Shown in pieces: positions 16,913 to 25,650 of a stretch of DNA of 64,000 nt. Position 1 is the stretch's first letter; each line of letters starts with the position of its first letter. Source of the DNA: an uncultured Alistipes sp. Its GTDB lineage: Bacteria > Bacteroidota > Bacteroidia > Bacteroidales > Rikenellaceae. A program made the translations under genes and the position numbers. Where the stretch lies: positions 1-64,000 of the forward strand of contig CAJMKE010000010.1 of assembly GCA_905213895.1 (NCBI GenBank). The letters are read 5' to 3'. The notes below the pieces were generated by a model that had not been told where the DNA came from, searched no databases, and was given only the letters and a program-made list of their open reading frames with translations.

Positions 16913-17146
16913 TTAGTAAATTTTCTTGGGAGCGGCAGCCTCTTTGAGTGCGGCGGCGAGACCCTTCTTGTTGATAGTTTTGATTCCGGAAGTGGAAACC
17001 TTCAAGGTAATCCAACGACCCTCTTCTTCCGACCAGAAACGCTTGGTCTTCAAATTCGGACTGAATTTGCGCTTGGTCTTGTGGTTGGAGTGCGAAACGT
17101 TGTTTCCCACGACTGCCACTTTTCCTGTAATTTCGCAGACTTTCAT
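16913..17146 (-). CDS. rpmB: 50S ribosomal protein L28
   Basis: The 77-residue protein begins MKVCEITGK and contains GNNVSHSNHKTKRKF and the WITLKVSTSGIKTI stretch of L28. It is a component of the large subunit and the first gene of the operon. Zinc ligand Cys pairs are absent. Confidence 0.96.
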   Translation of the reverse strand: MKVCEITGKVAVVGNNVSHSNHKTKRKFSPNLKTKRFWSEEEGRWITLKVSTSGIKTINKKGLAAALKEAAAPKKIY

Positions 17147-17182
17147 TGTTAATAATTTTTAATTTATACCCAACAGGGGATG

Positions 17183-17190
17183 CAAATATA
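17183..17190 (-). promoter_or_regulatory. -7 element for the rpmB operon
   Basis: TATATTTG on the minus strand, 37 nt upstream of the rpmB start, fits TAnnTTTG. No well-spaced TTG box was found. Confidence 0.4.
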
Positions 17191-17235
17191 CGAATAAATT
17201 CGCAATACACAATACAATGCCCGATTTTTGGCGGT

Positions 17236-18675
17236 TTATTTCTTCGCTTTGCGGCGTTCGGGTTTCGATTTCTTCTTCGCCGGCTCTGCCGCAGGCGATT
17301 CGGGTTCGTCCGCTCCGCCGCCCAAAGCCTGATAGAGGTTTATCATGCCCTGAATGCCCTCGAATCGGTCGGCGATTTGCGACAGCCGCGCCGAAAGCAG
17401 CGTCTGCTGCGCCGTCAGCACTTCGAGATAGGATACGTCGGAGTGGCGCATCAGTTGCTGCGTGCTGTTCACGGCGTTCTGCAACGCCTCGATTTGGTGT
17501 TTGCGGATGTCGGTCTTGCTGCGTGCGGTCTGGCACTGGGCGAGAGCGTTGTTCACCTCGCTTCCTGCCTGCAACAGCGTCTGCTGGAACGAAATCGCCG
17601 CCTGCTCCATCTGCGCCTCGGCGATTTTCAGATTGGCGCGGTTGCGTCCGGCATCGAAAATCGTGGTCAGCAGTTTGCCGACGAACGAGAACAGCAGACT
17701 GCCCGGCGATGCGATGGACGCGCCGAACTGGTTTATCCAGCCGCCCGAGCCGCTCAACGTCAGCGACGGATAGAACGCCGCGCGGGCGAGATTTACGCTG
17801 TAAAACATCTGTTGGAGCGTGTATTCCGCACTCTGGACGTCGGGACGTTTGGAGAGCAACTGTACCGGAATGCCGACGAGCAGTTGCTCGCACATCTTCT
17901 GCCCGTGCAGCGTGCCGCGCTCGAAATGCTGCGGCGTCGTGCCGAGCAGCAGCGCGAGGGTGTTCTCGACCTGCACGATGCGGTATTCGAGGTCGAACAG
18001 CGACGCATCGATAGCCCAACTGTTCGCTTCGGTCTGCGATACAGCCGCTTCGTTGGTCATGCCGCCCTGCTTCATCGCCTTTATCGTGCGGACATTCTCC
18101 TTCCAAGTCTTCGCCGTCATGCGCGACACGTCCAACTGCGCGTCGAGCATCAGCAGCGTGTAGTAGCAGTTGGCTATCGCCGCCACGACCTGCGTCTGTA
18201 CGCTCTTGCGGTAGATTTTGCTCTGCTCGTATGCCGCCTGCGCGCGACGCTTGCCGTTCCAGAGCCGTCCGGCTATGTCCACTTCCCAACTTGCCGTGAT
18301 GGGCAACTGGTAGTTCTGGTTGGCGGAGTGGTTCACATAGTTGTTGGTCGCGACGCTCGGCGCGAACGCGAACGACGGATAGTAGGAGAGGCGTGCGGTG
18401 CGCAGAGCCGCCTCCGACTCGATGATGCGCTGCGCCGCTATCTTCATGTCGCAGTTGTTGGCGAGACCCTGCTCGATAAGCCGTTGCAGATGCTCGTCGG
18501 TGAAGAAGTCGCGCCAGTCGATGTCGGCGAGCGTCGTCCCGTCGGCGGTTTCGACGCCCTCGCCGAAGAGATTGTCGGTAGAGATGGTTTCGGGACGCGA
18601 ATAGTTGCGGTATACCGAACATCCGGTCGCCAATGTCGCCGAGGCGAATATCATTATGATTGTCAGTCGTTTCAT
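17236..18675 (-). CDS. RND efflux outer membrane factor (OprM/NodT-type lipoprotein)
   Basis: The 479-residue lipoprotein (lipobox LATGC, Cys19) has the duplicated TolC-like architecture with the ELVDIA-like WEVDIAGRLWNGKRRA segment and a second copy around LFDAGRNRANLKIAEAQ. It forms the outer membrane channel of a tripartite pump. It ends in a Lys/Arg-rich tail. Its start codon overlaps the permease stop codon by one base (TAATG), so translation is probably coupled. It is the last gene of the operon. Confidence 0.93.
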   Translation of the reverse strand: MKRLTIIMIFASATLATGCSVYRNYSRPETISTDNLFGEGVETADGTTLADIDWRDFFTDEHLQRLIEQGLANNCDMKIAAQRIIESEAALRTARLSYYPSFAFAPSVATNNYVNHSANQNYQLPITASWEVDIAGRLWNGKRRAQAAYEQSKIYRKSVQTQVVAAIANCYYTLLMLDAQLDVSRMTAKTWKENVRTIKAMKQGGMTNEAAVSQTEANSWAIDASLFDLEYRIVQVENTLALLLGTTPQHFERGTLHGQKMCEQLLVGIPVQLLSKRPDVQSAEYTLQQMFYSVNLARAAFYPSLTLSGSGGWINQFGASIASPGSLLFSFVGKLLTTIFDAGRNRANLKIAEAQMEQAAISFQQTLLQAGSEVNNALAQCQTARSKTDIRKHQIEALQNAVNSTQQLMRHSDVSYLEVLTAQQTLLSARLSQIADRFEGIQGMINLYQALGGGADEPESPAAEPAKKKSKPERRKAKK

Positions 18676-21600
18676 TACTCCTCCTTCCCGTCGGTTTTAA
18701 GTGGTACGATGCGCTCCTGTACGGTCTGGAAAACGATGAACAGTGCAGGCACGATGAAAAGCAGTGCGACGGTGCCGACGAGCATTCCTCCGACCACGCC
18801 CGCTCCGAGCGTGTTGTTGCCGTTCGCGCCGACGCCCGACGAGAACATCAGCGGAATCATGCCGAACACCATCGTGAGTACGGTCATCAGTATCGGGCGG
18901 AACCGCTCCTTGGTTGCGTAGAATGCCGCCTGCGGAATCGACAGCCCTCCGCGGCGTCGCTCGGCGGCATACTCGGTAATCAGAATCGCCGTCTTGGCGA
19001 GAAGTCCGATAAGCATGATAAGACCCGTTTGCAGATAGATGTTGTTTTCGAGACCCATCATCTTCGCGAAAAGGAAACTGCCGAACAGTCCGAACGGAAC
19101 TGACAATATGACGGCGAACGGGATGACGAAACTCTCGTACAGCGCGCACAGTATAAGGTATATCAGCACGATGCAGACGATGAATATGTATGTCGTGTTG
19201 TTGCCGCTCGTCGCCTCCTCGCGGGCGATGCCGGCGAAGTCGTAGCCGTAGCCTATCGGCAGCGTTTCGGCAGCCACCTCGCTCACGGCGCGGATTGCGT
19301 CGCCCGACGAATAGCCGTCGGCGGCACGTCCGTTAATGCCGATGCAAGGGAACATGTTGAATCGCGAGAGGTTTTCAGGCGCGTAAATCTTGGTCAGCGT
19401 TACGAACTGGCTCACGGGAGCCATGTCGCTGCCGATTCGCACGAAGATGTTGTTGAGCGTCTGGCGGTCTACGCGGTATTTCGGGTCTGCCTGCACCATC
19501 ACCTGATAGAGTTTGGTGAAGCGGTTGAACTTGGTCGAGAGCATGCCTCCGTAGTAGCCGTTCAGCACGTTCAGCACCTCTTTCGGCGAGATGCCCGCAC
19601 GCTTGCACTTGATTGCGTCAACGTCGATTCGGTATTGCGGGAATCGCGGGTTGAACGACGTGTGGGCGGAGCCGATTTCGGGACGCTCTTTCAACTGCGC
19701 GAGGAAATCGTTGCAAATCGCCGCGAGGTCTTCGATGTTGCCGCCCTTGCGGTCCTGAATATAGAGTTCGAATCCGTTCGTCGCACCGTAACCCGGAATC
19801 ATCGCCGGCGCGGAGGTGAATATCGTCGCCTCGTTGATGTTGGTGGTGTAGTCCTTGATTCGGTTCATGATGTCGGCTACGCTGTGTTCCCTGCCCTTGC
19901 GCTCGTCCCAGTGTTTCAGTCGCATGGTGAACGAGCCGTGCGACGAACCCGCGCCGGTCGTCATGCCGAATCCCGTCATGTTGATGTAGGCGTGGCACTC
20001 GTCGATGTTCTGCACGATGTCGCGGTCGATGCGGTCCATCACGCCTTTGGTGTAGGCGAGCGAACTGCCGGGCGGCGTGGTTACGTCGATGCGCACGGTT
20101 CCCATATCCTCCTGCGGGATAAGACCCGTCTTGGTCGTCCGCATGAAGTAGCCGAGCAGCGCGATTGCCGCGACGATGAGAATGCCGGTCGTCCAGCGGT
20201 GGCGCAGGAAGAACGTAACCCCGCGCAGATAACGGTTGCGGACGGCGATGAACGCCGTCTCGAAAGCCGTGCTGAACCGCGATTTCAGGGTGCTGTTTAC
20301 GGTGTTGCCGTCGGCGTCCTTCGGTTTGAGCATCATCGAACAAAGAGCGGGACTGAGCGTCAGGGCATTGATTGCCGAGATGCCGACCGACACCGCCATC
20401 GTAAGTCCGAACTGCGTGTAGAACGCTCCCGACGTGCCGCCGATGAGCGAAACGGGGATGAATACCGCCATGAAGACGAGCGAACTGGTGATGACGGCGG
20501 AAGTGATGCCCTCCATCGCGTCTATCGCCGCCTTGTGCGACGAGCGGTAGCCCGCGTCGAACTTGGCGTGGACGGCTTCGACGACGATTATGGCGTCGTC
20601 CACCACCACTCCTATCGACAGTACCAGCGCGAACAGCGTCAGCAGGTTGATGCTGAATCCGAAAATGTAGAGGAACATGAACGTTCCGACGATGGAGACT
20701 ATCGTACAAATCAGCGGGATGAGCGTCGAACGGAACGATTGCAGGAAGACGAATACCACGAGCGTTACGAGGATTATCGCCTCCAAGAGCGTCCGCACTA
20801 CATTGTGTATCGATGCGTAGAGAAAGTCGTTGGCACTCGACAGAACGACCAGTTCGAGGTCGGCAGGGAAGTCCTCCTTCGCCTTTTCGAGGTAGGCGTC
20901 GATGCGGTTGATGACCTCTGTGGCGTTGGAACCCGGGGTCTGATAGACGTTGAACGACGTGCCGGGACTTTGGTTCACCTCGCCTACGTAGAGATACGAC
21001 TGCGTGCCGAGTTCGATTTCGGCGATGTCTTTAAGCCGCAGCACCTCGCCGTTGGGCAGTGCGCGGATAACGATGTTCTCGAACTCCTCGGGCTTTTCGA
21101 GACGACCCTTGTAGCGCATCGCGTACTGGAACGTGCGGTCGGAATTTTCGCCGAAAGAGCCTGTCGCCGCCTCGATGTTCTGCTCGCCGAGCGCGGTCGT
21201 GATGTCCGACGGAATCAGTTTGTATTGCGCCATCACGTCGGGTTTGAGCCAGATTCGCATACTGTAATCCGCTCCGCGTACCTCGATGTCGCCGACGCCC
21301 TGAATACGCGAAATCTCGGGAACGAGGTTGATTTTGATGTAGTTTACGATGAACGTCCGGTCGTAGGTGCCGTTGGGGCTGTAAACCGCTATCTGTTCGA
21401 GGATGTTGGTCTGACGCTTCTTGACGGTTACGCCCGTTTCGATGACCTCCGACGGCAGCGAGCGCGTGGCTCGCGAAACGCAGTTCTGTACGTTCACCGC
21501 CGCCATGTCGGGGTCGGTGCCCTGCTTGAAGTATACGCGTATGCTCGCGCTGCCGTTGTTGGTCGCCTGCGAGTACATGTAGGTCATGTTCTCGACGCCG

Positions 21601-21812
21601 TTTATCGCCTCTTCGAGCGGCACGATGACGCTCTTCTGGACGGTCTCGGCACTTGCTCCCGTGTAGTTCGCCATCACGTTGATTGTCGGCGGTGCGATGT
21701 TCGGATAACGCTCTATGGGGAGTACCGCCAGTCCGAGCAGTCCGCCGAGAACGATGATAATCGAGATTACCGACGAGAGTACGGGGCGTTCGATGAATTT
21801 TCTGGTGTTCAT
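18675..21812 (-). CDS. RND multidrug efflux permease (HAE1/AcrB family)
   Basis: The 1045-residue inner membrane transporter has the AcrB layout: TM1 at the N-terminus, periplasmic porter domain with SRATRSLPSEV, and TM4 with the proton-relay Asp pair in GVVVDDAIIVVEAV. A second half is built the same way and contains FGMIPLMFSSGVGANG. It exports hydrophobic compounds using the proton gradient. The partner adaptor is 12 nt upstream and the outer membrane factor overlaps downstream. Specificity cannot be told from the sequence. Confidence 0.95.
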   Translation of the reverse strand: MNTRKFIERPVLSSVISIIIVLGGLLGLAVLPIERYPNIAPPTINVMANYTGASAETVQKSVIVPLEEAINGVENMTYMYSQATNNGSASIRVYFKQGTDPDMAAVNVQNCVSRATRSLPSEVIETGVTVKKRQTNILEQIAVYSPNGTYDRTFIVNYIKINLVPEISRIQGVGDIEVRGADYSMRIWLKPDVMAQYKLIPSDITTALGEQNIEAATGSFGENSDRTFQYAMRYKGRLEKPEEFENIVIRALPNGEVLRLKDIAEIELGTQSYLYVGEVNQSPGTSFNVYQTPGSNATEVINRIDAYLEKAKEDFPADLELVVLSSANDFLYASIHNVVRTLLEAIILVTLVVFVFLQSFRSTLIPLICTIVSIVGTFMFLYIFGFSINLLTLFALVLSIGVVVDDAIIVVEAVHAKFDAGYRSSHKAAIDAMEGITSAVITSSLVFMAVFIPVSLIGGTSGAFYTQFGLTMAVSVGISAINALTLSPALCSMMLKPKDADGNTVNSTLKSRFSTAFETAFIAVRNRYLRGVTFFLRHRWTTGILIVAAIALLGYFMRTTKTGLIPQEDMGTVRIDVTTPPGSSLAYTKGVMDRIDRDIVQNIDECHAYINMTGFGMTTGAGSSHGSFTMRLKHWDERKGREHSVADIMNRIKDYTTNINEATIFTSAPAMIPGYGATNGFELYIQDRKGGNIEDLAAICNDFLAQLKERPEIGSAHTSFNPRFPQYRIDVDAIKCKRAGISPKEVLNVLNGYYGGMLSTKFNRFTKLYQVMVQADPKYRVDRQTLNNIFVRIGSDMAPVSQFVTLTKIYAPENLSRFNMFPCIGINGRAADGYSSGDAIRAVSEVAAETLPIGYGYDFAGIAREEATSGNNTTYIFIVCIVLIYLILCALYESFVIPFAVILSVPFGLFGSFLFAKMMGLENNIYLQTGLIMLIGLLAKTAILITEYAAERRRGGLSIPQAAFYATKERFRPILMTVLTMVFGMIPLMFSSGVGANGNNTLGAGVVGGMLVGTVALLFIVPALFIVFQTVQERIVPLKTDGKEE

Positions 21813-21824
21813 TCCTGATGCCTC

Positions 21825-22952
21825 CTATCTCTTGTTGTCGGTAATGAATCTCTTGATTTTGACCGGCGTGTCGTCGCGCAGCAGACCGACGCCCTCGACG
21901 ACTATCGTGTCGCCCGCGATGAGTCCCGATTCGACGACGTACTCCTTGTCGTTGCTGATGTGGAATACGCCCACGATTTTCGATTTGGCGATGCCGTTCT
22001 CGACCTTGAACACGTAGACTTTGTCCTGAATCTCGTATGTCGCCGACTGCGGGATGACGATGCAGCCCTCCTGCTCGTGCGGCAGGATTACGTTGCCCGA
22101 ACCGCCCGACAGAAGCAGGCGTTTGTGGTTGGGAAACTTGGCGCGTACCGTAACCGAACCCGTCGTCGGGTCGATGATGCCGCTGATTGCCTCGATGCGA
22201 CCCTTTTCGGGATAGATTGTCCCGTCGCTGAGTTGGAGTTCGATGGACGGCATCGAGCGCAGCGCGTTTTCGAGCGAACCGTGACGGCGCGTGAGCGAGA
22301 GTACCTGCGCCTCGGTCATCGAGAAGTAGACGTACATTTCGGAGTTGTCCGATACGCTTGTCATAGGCGTCGAGTCGGACGGGCTGACGAGCGTGCCGAC
22401 GCGGAACGGCAGCGTGCCGACCACTCCGTCGGACGGGCTTTTGACGAGCGTGTACGACAGGTTGTTGCGGGCATCGACCTCTTTCGCCTTAGCCTGTGCG
22501 AGTTGGGCGCGTTCGCTCGCGAGTGTCATGCGCGCCATGTTGAGTTCGAAATCGGAGATGATGTCCTGCTTGAAGAGTTCCTCCTTGCTGTTCGCAGTGA
22601 GTTCGGCGGCATCGACGGCAGCCTGCGCCACATCGACATTGGCGGTGGCGGTTTGCAGTGCGGCTTGGTAAGGCACCTGGTCGATTACGAACAGCGTCTG
22701 CCCGCGGCTGACGACCGAACCCTCCTTGACGTAGATGTCGGTGATGTAGCCCGAGACTTTCGGACGGATGTCGATGTCCTGCTTTCCGCGAATCGAAGCC
22801 GAGTATATCGAACTCAACTTGCGCGATGTCGGTTGCAGAATCATCGCGTCGTACTCGCGGGTTCGTTTGGCGGTCTGCTGCTCCTCGCATCCGCACATAA
22901 TCGCGGACGCGAGGACGCAGGCGGCAAGACCTAAAATGGTTTTGTTGGTCAT
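21825..22952 (-). CDS. RND efflux periplasmic adaptor (membrane fusion lipoprotein)
   Basis: The 375-residue lipoprotein has a lipobox around AIMCGC. A split lipoyl domain follows (IRPKVSGYITDIYVKEGSVV and SPSDGVVGTLPFRVGTLV), then an alpha-hairpin (TANVDVAQAAVDAAELTANS) and beta-barrel and membrane-proximal domains. It joins the permease to the outer channel. It is the first gene of the operon. The 237-nt stretch upstream (22953-23189) shows no strong promoter, only a small CGATT/AATCG repeat and a YTTAARGWC array. Confidence 0.93.
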   Translation of the reverse strand: MTNKTILGLAACVLASAIMCGCEEQQTAKRTREYDAMILQPTSRKLSSIYSASIRGKQDIDIRPKVSGYITDIYVKEGSVVSRGQTLFVIDQVPYQAALQTATANVDVAQAAVDAAELTANSKEELFKQDIISDFELNMARMTLASERAQLAQAKAKEVDARNNLSYTLVKSPSDGVVGTLPFRVGTLVSPSDSTPMTSVSDNSEMYVYFSMTEAQVLSLTRRHGSLENALRSMPSIELQLSDGTIYPEKGRIEAISGIIDPTTGSVTVRAKFPNHKRLLLSGGSGNVILPHEQEGCIVIPQSATYEIQDKVYVFKVENGIAKSKIVGVFHISNDKEYVVESGLIAGDTIVVEGVGLLRDDTPVKIKRFITDNKR

Positions 22953-23141
22953 AGGTTTTTATGGTGTTTTTTATGTTTGTCGGCTCACGCGGTCGGAATA
23001 GGCTGTACTCCGCCGCACGGTTTGCGATTGCAAATCGTGAGCGAAATTAGCAATAAATTTCGGTATATTTCCGTTCCGCCGCCGCGAAAAGGAAATTTTC
23101 GCGGGTGAAACGGCTTCCGAAGCGAAGAGGGCGGGCAATTC

Positions 23142-23192
23142 TCCTTAAAGTCTTTAAGGACCCTAAGGACTTTAAGGTCGTTAACGACCTTA
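23142..23192. repeat. YTTAARGWC array overlapping the cinA stop codon
   Basis: Six consecutive 9-bp units (CTTAAAGTC, TTTAAGGAC, CCTAAGGAC, TTTAAGGTC, GTTAACGAC, CTTATTTCC); the last degenerate unit contains the cinA stop codon (23190-23192). Confidence 0.85.
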
Positions 23193-24437
23193 TTTCCCTT
23201 TCCCGCTCAACCTCTCGTGGAGCAGCGCGACGGCGTATGCCGAAGCGCGCGAAATGATTTGCGAACGGTCGGTTCCGCAGTCGCGCAGCACGGCGAACGT
23301 CCCCTCCGGCGTCGCGATGCCTATCCATACCGTGCCTACGGGTTTTTCGGCAGTCCCGCCCGTTGGTCCCGCTATGCCCGTCGTCGCTATCGCATAGTCG
23401 GCGCGGGCGATGCGGCGGACGCCGTTTGCCATTTGCAGTGCCACCTGCTCCGATACCGCACCGTAACTCTCTATGGCTTGCGGGTCTACGCCCAGTATCT
23501 CCGCTTTCGAGTCGTTGGAGTACGACACGACGCCGCACAGCAGATATTTCGACGCTCCCGCCATTGCGGTGAACATCGACGCTATCGCTCCGCCCGTGCA
23601 ACTCTCGGCGACGGCGAGCGTCAACCCCTTTTCGATAAGCAGGTTGTGGACGAGTTCCTGCACCGACGCCTGCTCGAAACCGACTATGTTGTCGGGAATT
23701 ATCGCGTAGAGTTTCGCAAATTCACGGTCGATGGTCGCCCTCGTCTCCGCACCGTCGGTTTCGTATGCCGACAGACGCAGCCTGACGATGTTGGGCGCAG
23801 GCAGATAGGCGAGTTTCAGCCCCTGCGGCAGCGCGTCCTCCCATGCGGCGATGCGCTCCGCCAGAACCGATTCGGCGATGCCCGAGGTAATCATCGTGCG
23901 GTGGACTATCGACCGCAGCGTGAACCGCCTGCACAGACGAGGCATGACCTCGTCGTCGATAAGATGCTTCATCTCGAACGGAACGCCGGGGAGCGATACT
24001 ATGACCTTGCCGTCGCGCTCGAACCACATGCCCGGGGCTGTGCCGTGGGCGTTGAAAAGCACCGTGCAGCACTCGGGAACCATCGCCTGCCCGCGGTTGA
24101 GTTCGTTGAACGCTATTCCGCGGCGGGCGAGCAGCGTTTTGACATGCTCGGCGACGCGCCCGTCGAATACGAGTTGCGAACCGAACCACCGTGCGAGCGT
24201 ATGTTTCGTGATGTCGTCTTTCGTCGGACCGAGACCGCCCGTGATTATGACTATGTCGCTTCGGTACAGTGCGCGTTCGAGCGTCCGTTCGATTTCCCCC
24301 GCATCGTCGCCTATCGACGTGCGTTCGCAGACGGTGATTCCCGCCTCGTTGAGTTTCTGCGAAATGTACCGGGAGTTGGTGTCGAGTATCTGACCTATCA
24401 GAATCTCGTCGCCGATGGTTACGATTGTCGATTTCAT
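23190..24437 (-). CDS. cinA: CinA-family protein: nicotinamide-nucleotide amidase/pyrophosphatase
   Basis: The 415-residue protein has an N-terminal MoaB/MogA-like domain (TIGDEILIGQILDTNS, ITGGLGPTKDD, LPGVPFEMK). From about residue 255 it has the C-terminal PncC-like amidase domain (LAVAESCTGG, VVSYSNDSK, GIAGPTGGT). The family recycles NMN to nicotinate mononucleotide and cleans up NAD-derived nucleotides. Its start overlaps the pyrD stop by 4 bases (ATGA). Confidence 0.93.
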   Translation of the reverse strand: MKSTIVTIGDEILIGQILDTNSRYISQKLNEAGITVCERTSIGDDAGEIERTLERALYRSDIVIITGGLGPTKDDITKHTLARWFGSQLVFDGRVAEHVKTLLARRGIAFNELNRGQAMVPECCTVLFNAHGTAPGMWFERDGKVIVSLPGVPFEMKHLIDDEVMPRLCRRFTLRSIVHRTMITSGIAESVLAERIAAWEDALPQGLKLAYLPAPNIVRLRLSAYETDGAETRATIDREFAKLYAIIPDNIVGFEQASVQELVHNLLIEKGLTLAVAESCTGGAIASMFTAMAGASKYLLCGVVSYSNDSKAEILGVDPQAIESYGAVSEQVALQMANGVRRIARADYAIATTGIAGPTGGTAEKPVGTVWIGIATPEGTFAVLRDCGTDRSQIISRASAYAVALLHERLSGKGK

Positions 24438-25504
24438 ATCGTGGTGTCGGATTGGGATTCCGACTTTTTGTTGTTCTCCTCCTCGATGAGCGAGCGGCAG
24501 ATGTCGCCTACGAAACGGGGACCGTTGTAGACGTATCCCGTGTAGGTCTGTACGAGCGTCGCTCCGGCGTTGAGCATCGCCTTTACGTCGGACGGCGACA
24601 TAAGTCCTCCTACGCCGATTATCGGGTATGTGCCGTGGCAGCGTTCGTAGATGCGCGAGACGACCTCTATCGCCCGTCGGGTGAGCGGGTCGCCGCTGAT
24701 TGCCCCGTATCCCGTCTTTTTCAGCGTTTCGCCGTCGGTGTTCATGTCGGACGGCTTCACCATCGCATTCGTCGCGACGATGCCGTCGAGCGGCGTGTCC
24801 ATCATTATGTCGGTCATCGTGTCGATGTCCTCGTTAGACAGGTCGGGCGATATTTTCAGCAGGATAGGTCGGTACTGGTTCTGTCCGCGGCGGAAGTCGA
24901 ACAGCGGTTCGAGAATATTGCAGACGCTCTCGCGCGTGCGCGGAACATATTGTTTGAACGTGGTGTTGTAACTGACGTTCACAGTGAAGTAGTCCACGTA
25001 CTGATAGAGGTTGCGGAACACGCGCAGATAGTCCTGCGGCGCGCTGTCGGGCGGCGTTACGGTGTTCTTGCCGATGTTGCAGCCGATGATTATGTCCTTG
25101 CGCGGATGACGCAGATTGGAGATTACGCGGTCGAGACCCTTGCTCGCCAGTCCGATGCGGTTGAGTATCGCACGGTCGGCGGGGAGTTCGAATACGCGCG
25201 GCTTGGGATTGCCCTGCTGCGGACGCGGCGTAACCGTTCCGATTTCGACGAATCCGAATCCGAGTGCGTCGAGTTCGCGGAAAATCTCGCCGTTGCGGTC
25301 GAATCCGGCAGCCATGCCGACAGGATTGCGGAATCGCAGTCCGAACACTTCGCGTTCGAGCGACGGATGTTCGACCGAATACATTTTGCGCAGTATCCAC
25401 TTTCCGCACGGTATGCTTCCGATGATGCGCAGCATCATGACGGTGAGGTCGTGCGCGCGCTCCGCTCCGATAATCGGCGATAATTTGCGTAACAGTTTGA
25501 ACAT
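24434..25504 (-). CDS. pyrD: Dihydroorotate dehydrogenase, class 2 (quinone type) with unusual catalytic loop
   Basis: The 356-residue protein has the class 2 N-terminal helices that bind membrane and quinone (LLRKLSPIIGAERAHDL). It also has the FMN barrel with GMAAGFDRNGE, GTVTPRPQQGNPKPR, NRIGL, LLKISPDLS and GVGGLMSP. It would oxidise dihydroorotate to orotate at the inner membrane. The loop that normally reads N-x-SSPNT and carries the catalytic Ser is here NVSYNTTFKQ. Depending on the alignment the Ser is kept with a one-residue deletion and no Pro, or is replaced by Tyr. Activity is therefore uncertain. The start at 25504 is the Met closest to the conserved N-terminus; the longer frame is unlikely because the promoter lies in between. 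A separate class 1B enzyme is encoded near the right edge. Confidence 0.88.
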   Translation of the reverse strand: MFKLLRKLSPIIGAERAHDLTVMMLRIIGSIPCGKWILRKMYSVEHPSLEREVFGLRFRNPVGMAAGFDRNGEIFRELDALGFGFVEIGTVTPRPQQGNPKPRVFELPADRAILNRIGLASKGLDRVISNLRHPRKDIIIGCNIGKNTVTPPDSAPQDYLRVFRNLYQYVDYFTVNVSYNTTFKQYVPRTRESVCNILEPLFDFRRGQNQYRPILLKISPDLSNEDIDTMTDIMMDTPLDGIVATNAMVKPSDMNTDGETLKKTGYGAISGDPLTRRAIEVVSRIYERCHGTYPIIGVGGLMSPSDVKAMLNAGATLVQTYTGYVYNGPRFVGDICRSLIEEENNKKSESQSDTTI

Positions 25505-25542
25505 AAATAATTTCTTGCGAGGGATTCGCGCCCTCTGCAATG

Positions 25543-25571
25543 CAAATATACTAATAAGCGGACAAAATCAA
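25543..25571 (-). promoter_or_regulatory. Candidate promoter for pyrD-cinA
   Basis: On the minus strand TTG (25571-25569) is followed by 18 nt and TATATTTG (25550-25543). The spacer is one base shorter than usual. The -33 box lies inside the hairpin that ends pdxB. Confidence 0.45.
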
Positions 25572-25590
25572 AAGATTTTGACCGCTTATT
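25553..25590 (-). terminator. 17-bp-arm hairpin between pdxB and pyrD
   Basis: Positions 25553-25569 pair with 25574-25590 with a single mismatch and the loop AAAA. It lies downstream of pdxB in the minus direction and overlaps the predicted pyrD promoter. There is only a weak T-run, so it may act as terminator, attenuator or repeat element. Confidence 0.6.
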
Positions 25591-25636
25591 TAAGGTCCTT
25601 AAAGTCCTTAACGACCTTAAAGACTTTAAGAACTTT
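25589..25636. repeat. YTTAARGWC array after pdxB
   Basis: Five units (TTTAAGGTC, CTTAAAGTC, CTTAACGAC, CTTAAAGAC, TTTAAGAAC) sit directly next to the hairpin, between it and the pdxB stop codon. Confidence 0.85.
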
Positions 25637-25650
25637 GAGGCATCTGCCCC

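Noticed and set aside
19635..21818. 727-codon open frame on the plus strand
   Set aside because: It is antisense to the RND permease. Its product is Arg/Asp/Val-rich low-complexity sequence, as expected from high-GC antisense frames.
24434..24437. Frameshift between pyrD and cinA
   Set aside because: The 4-base ATGA overlap is a normal coupled stop-start, and both proteins are full length.
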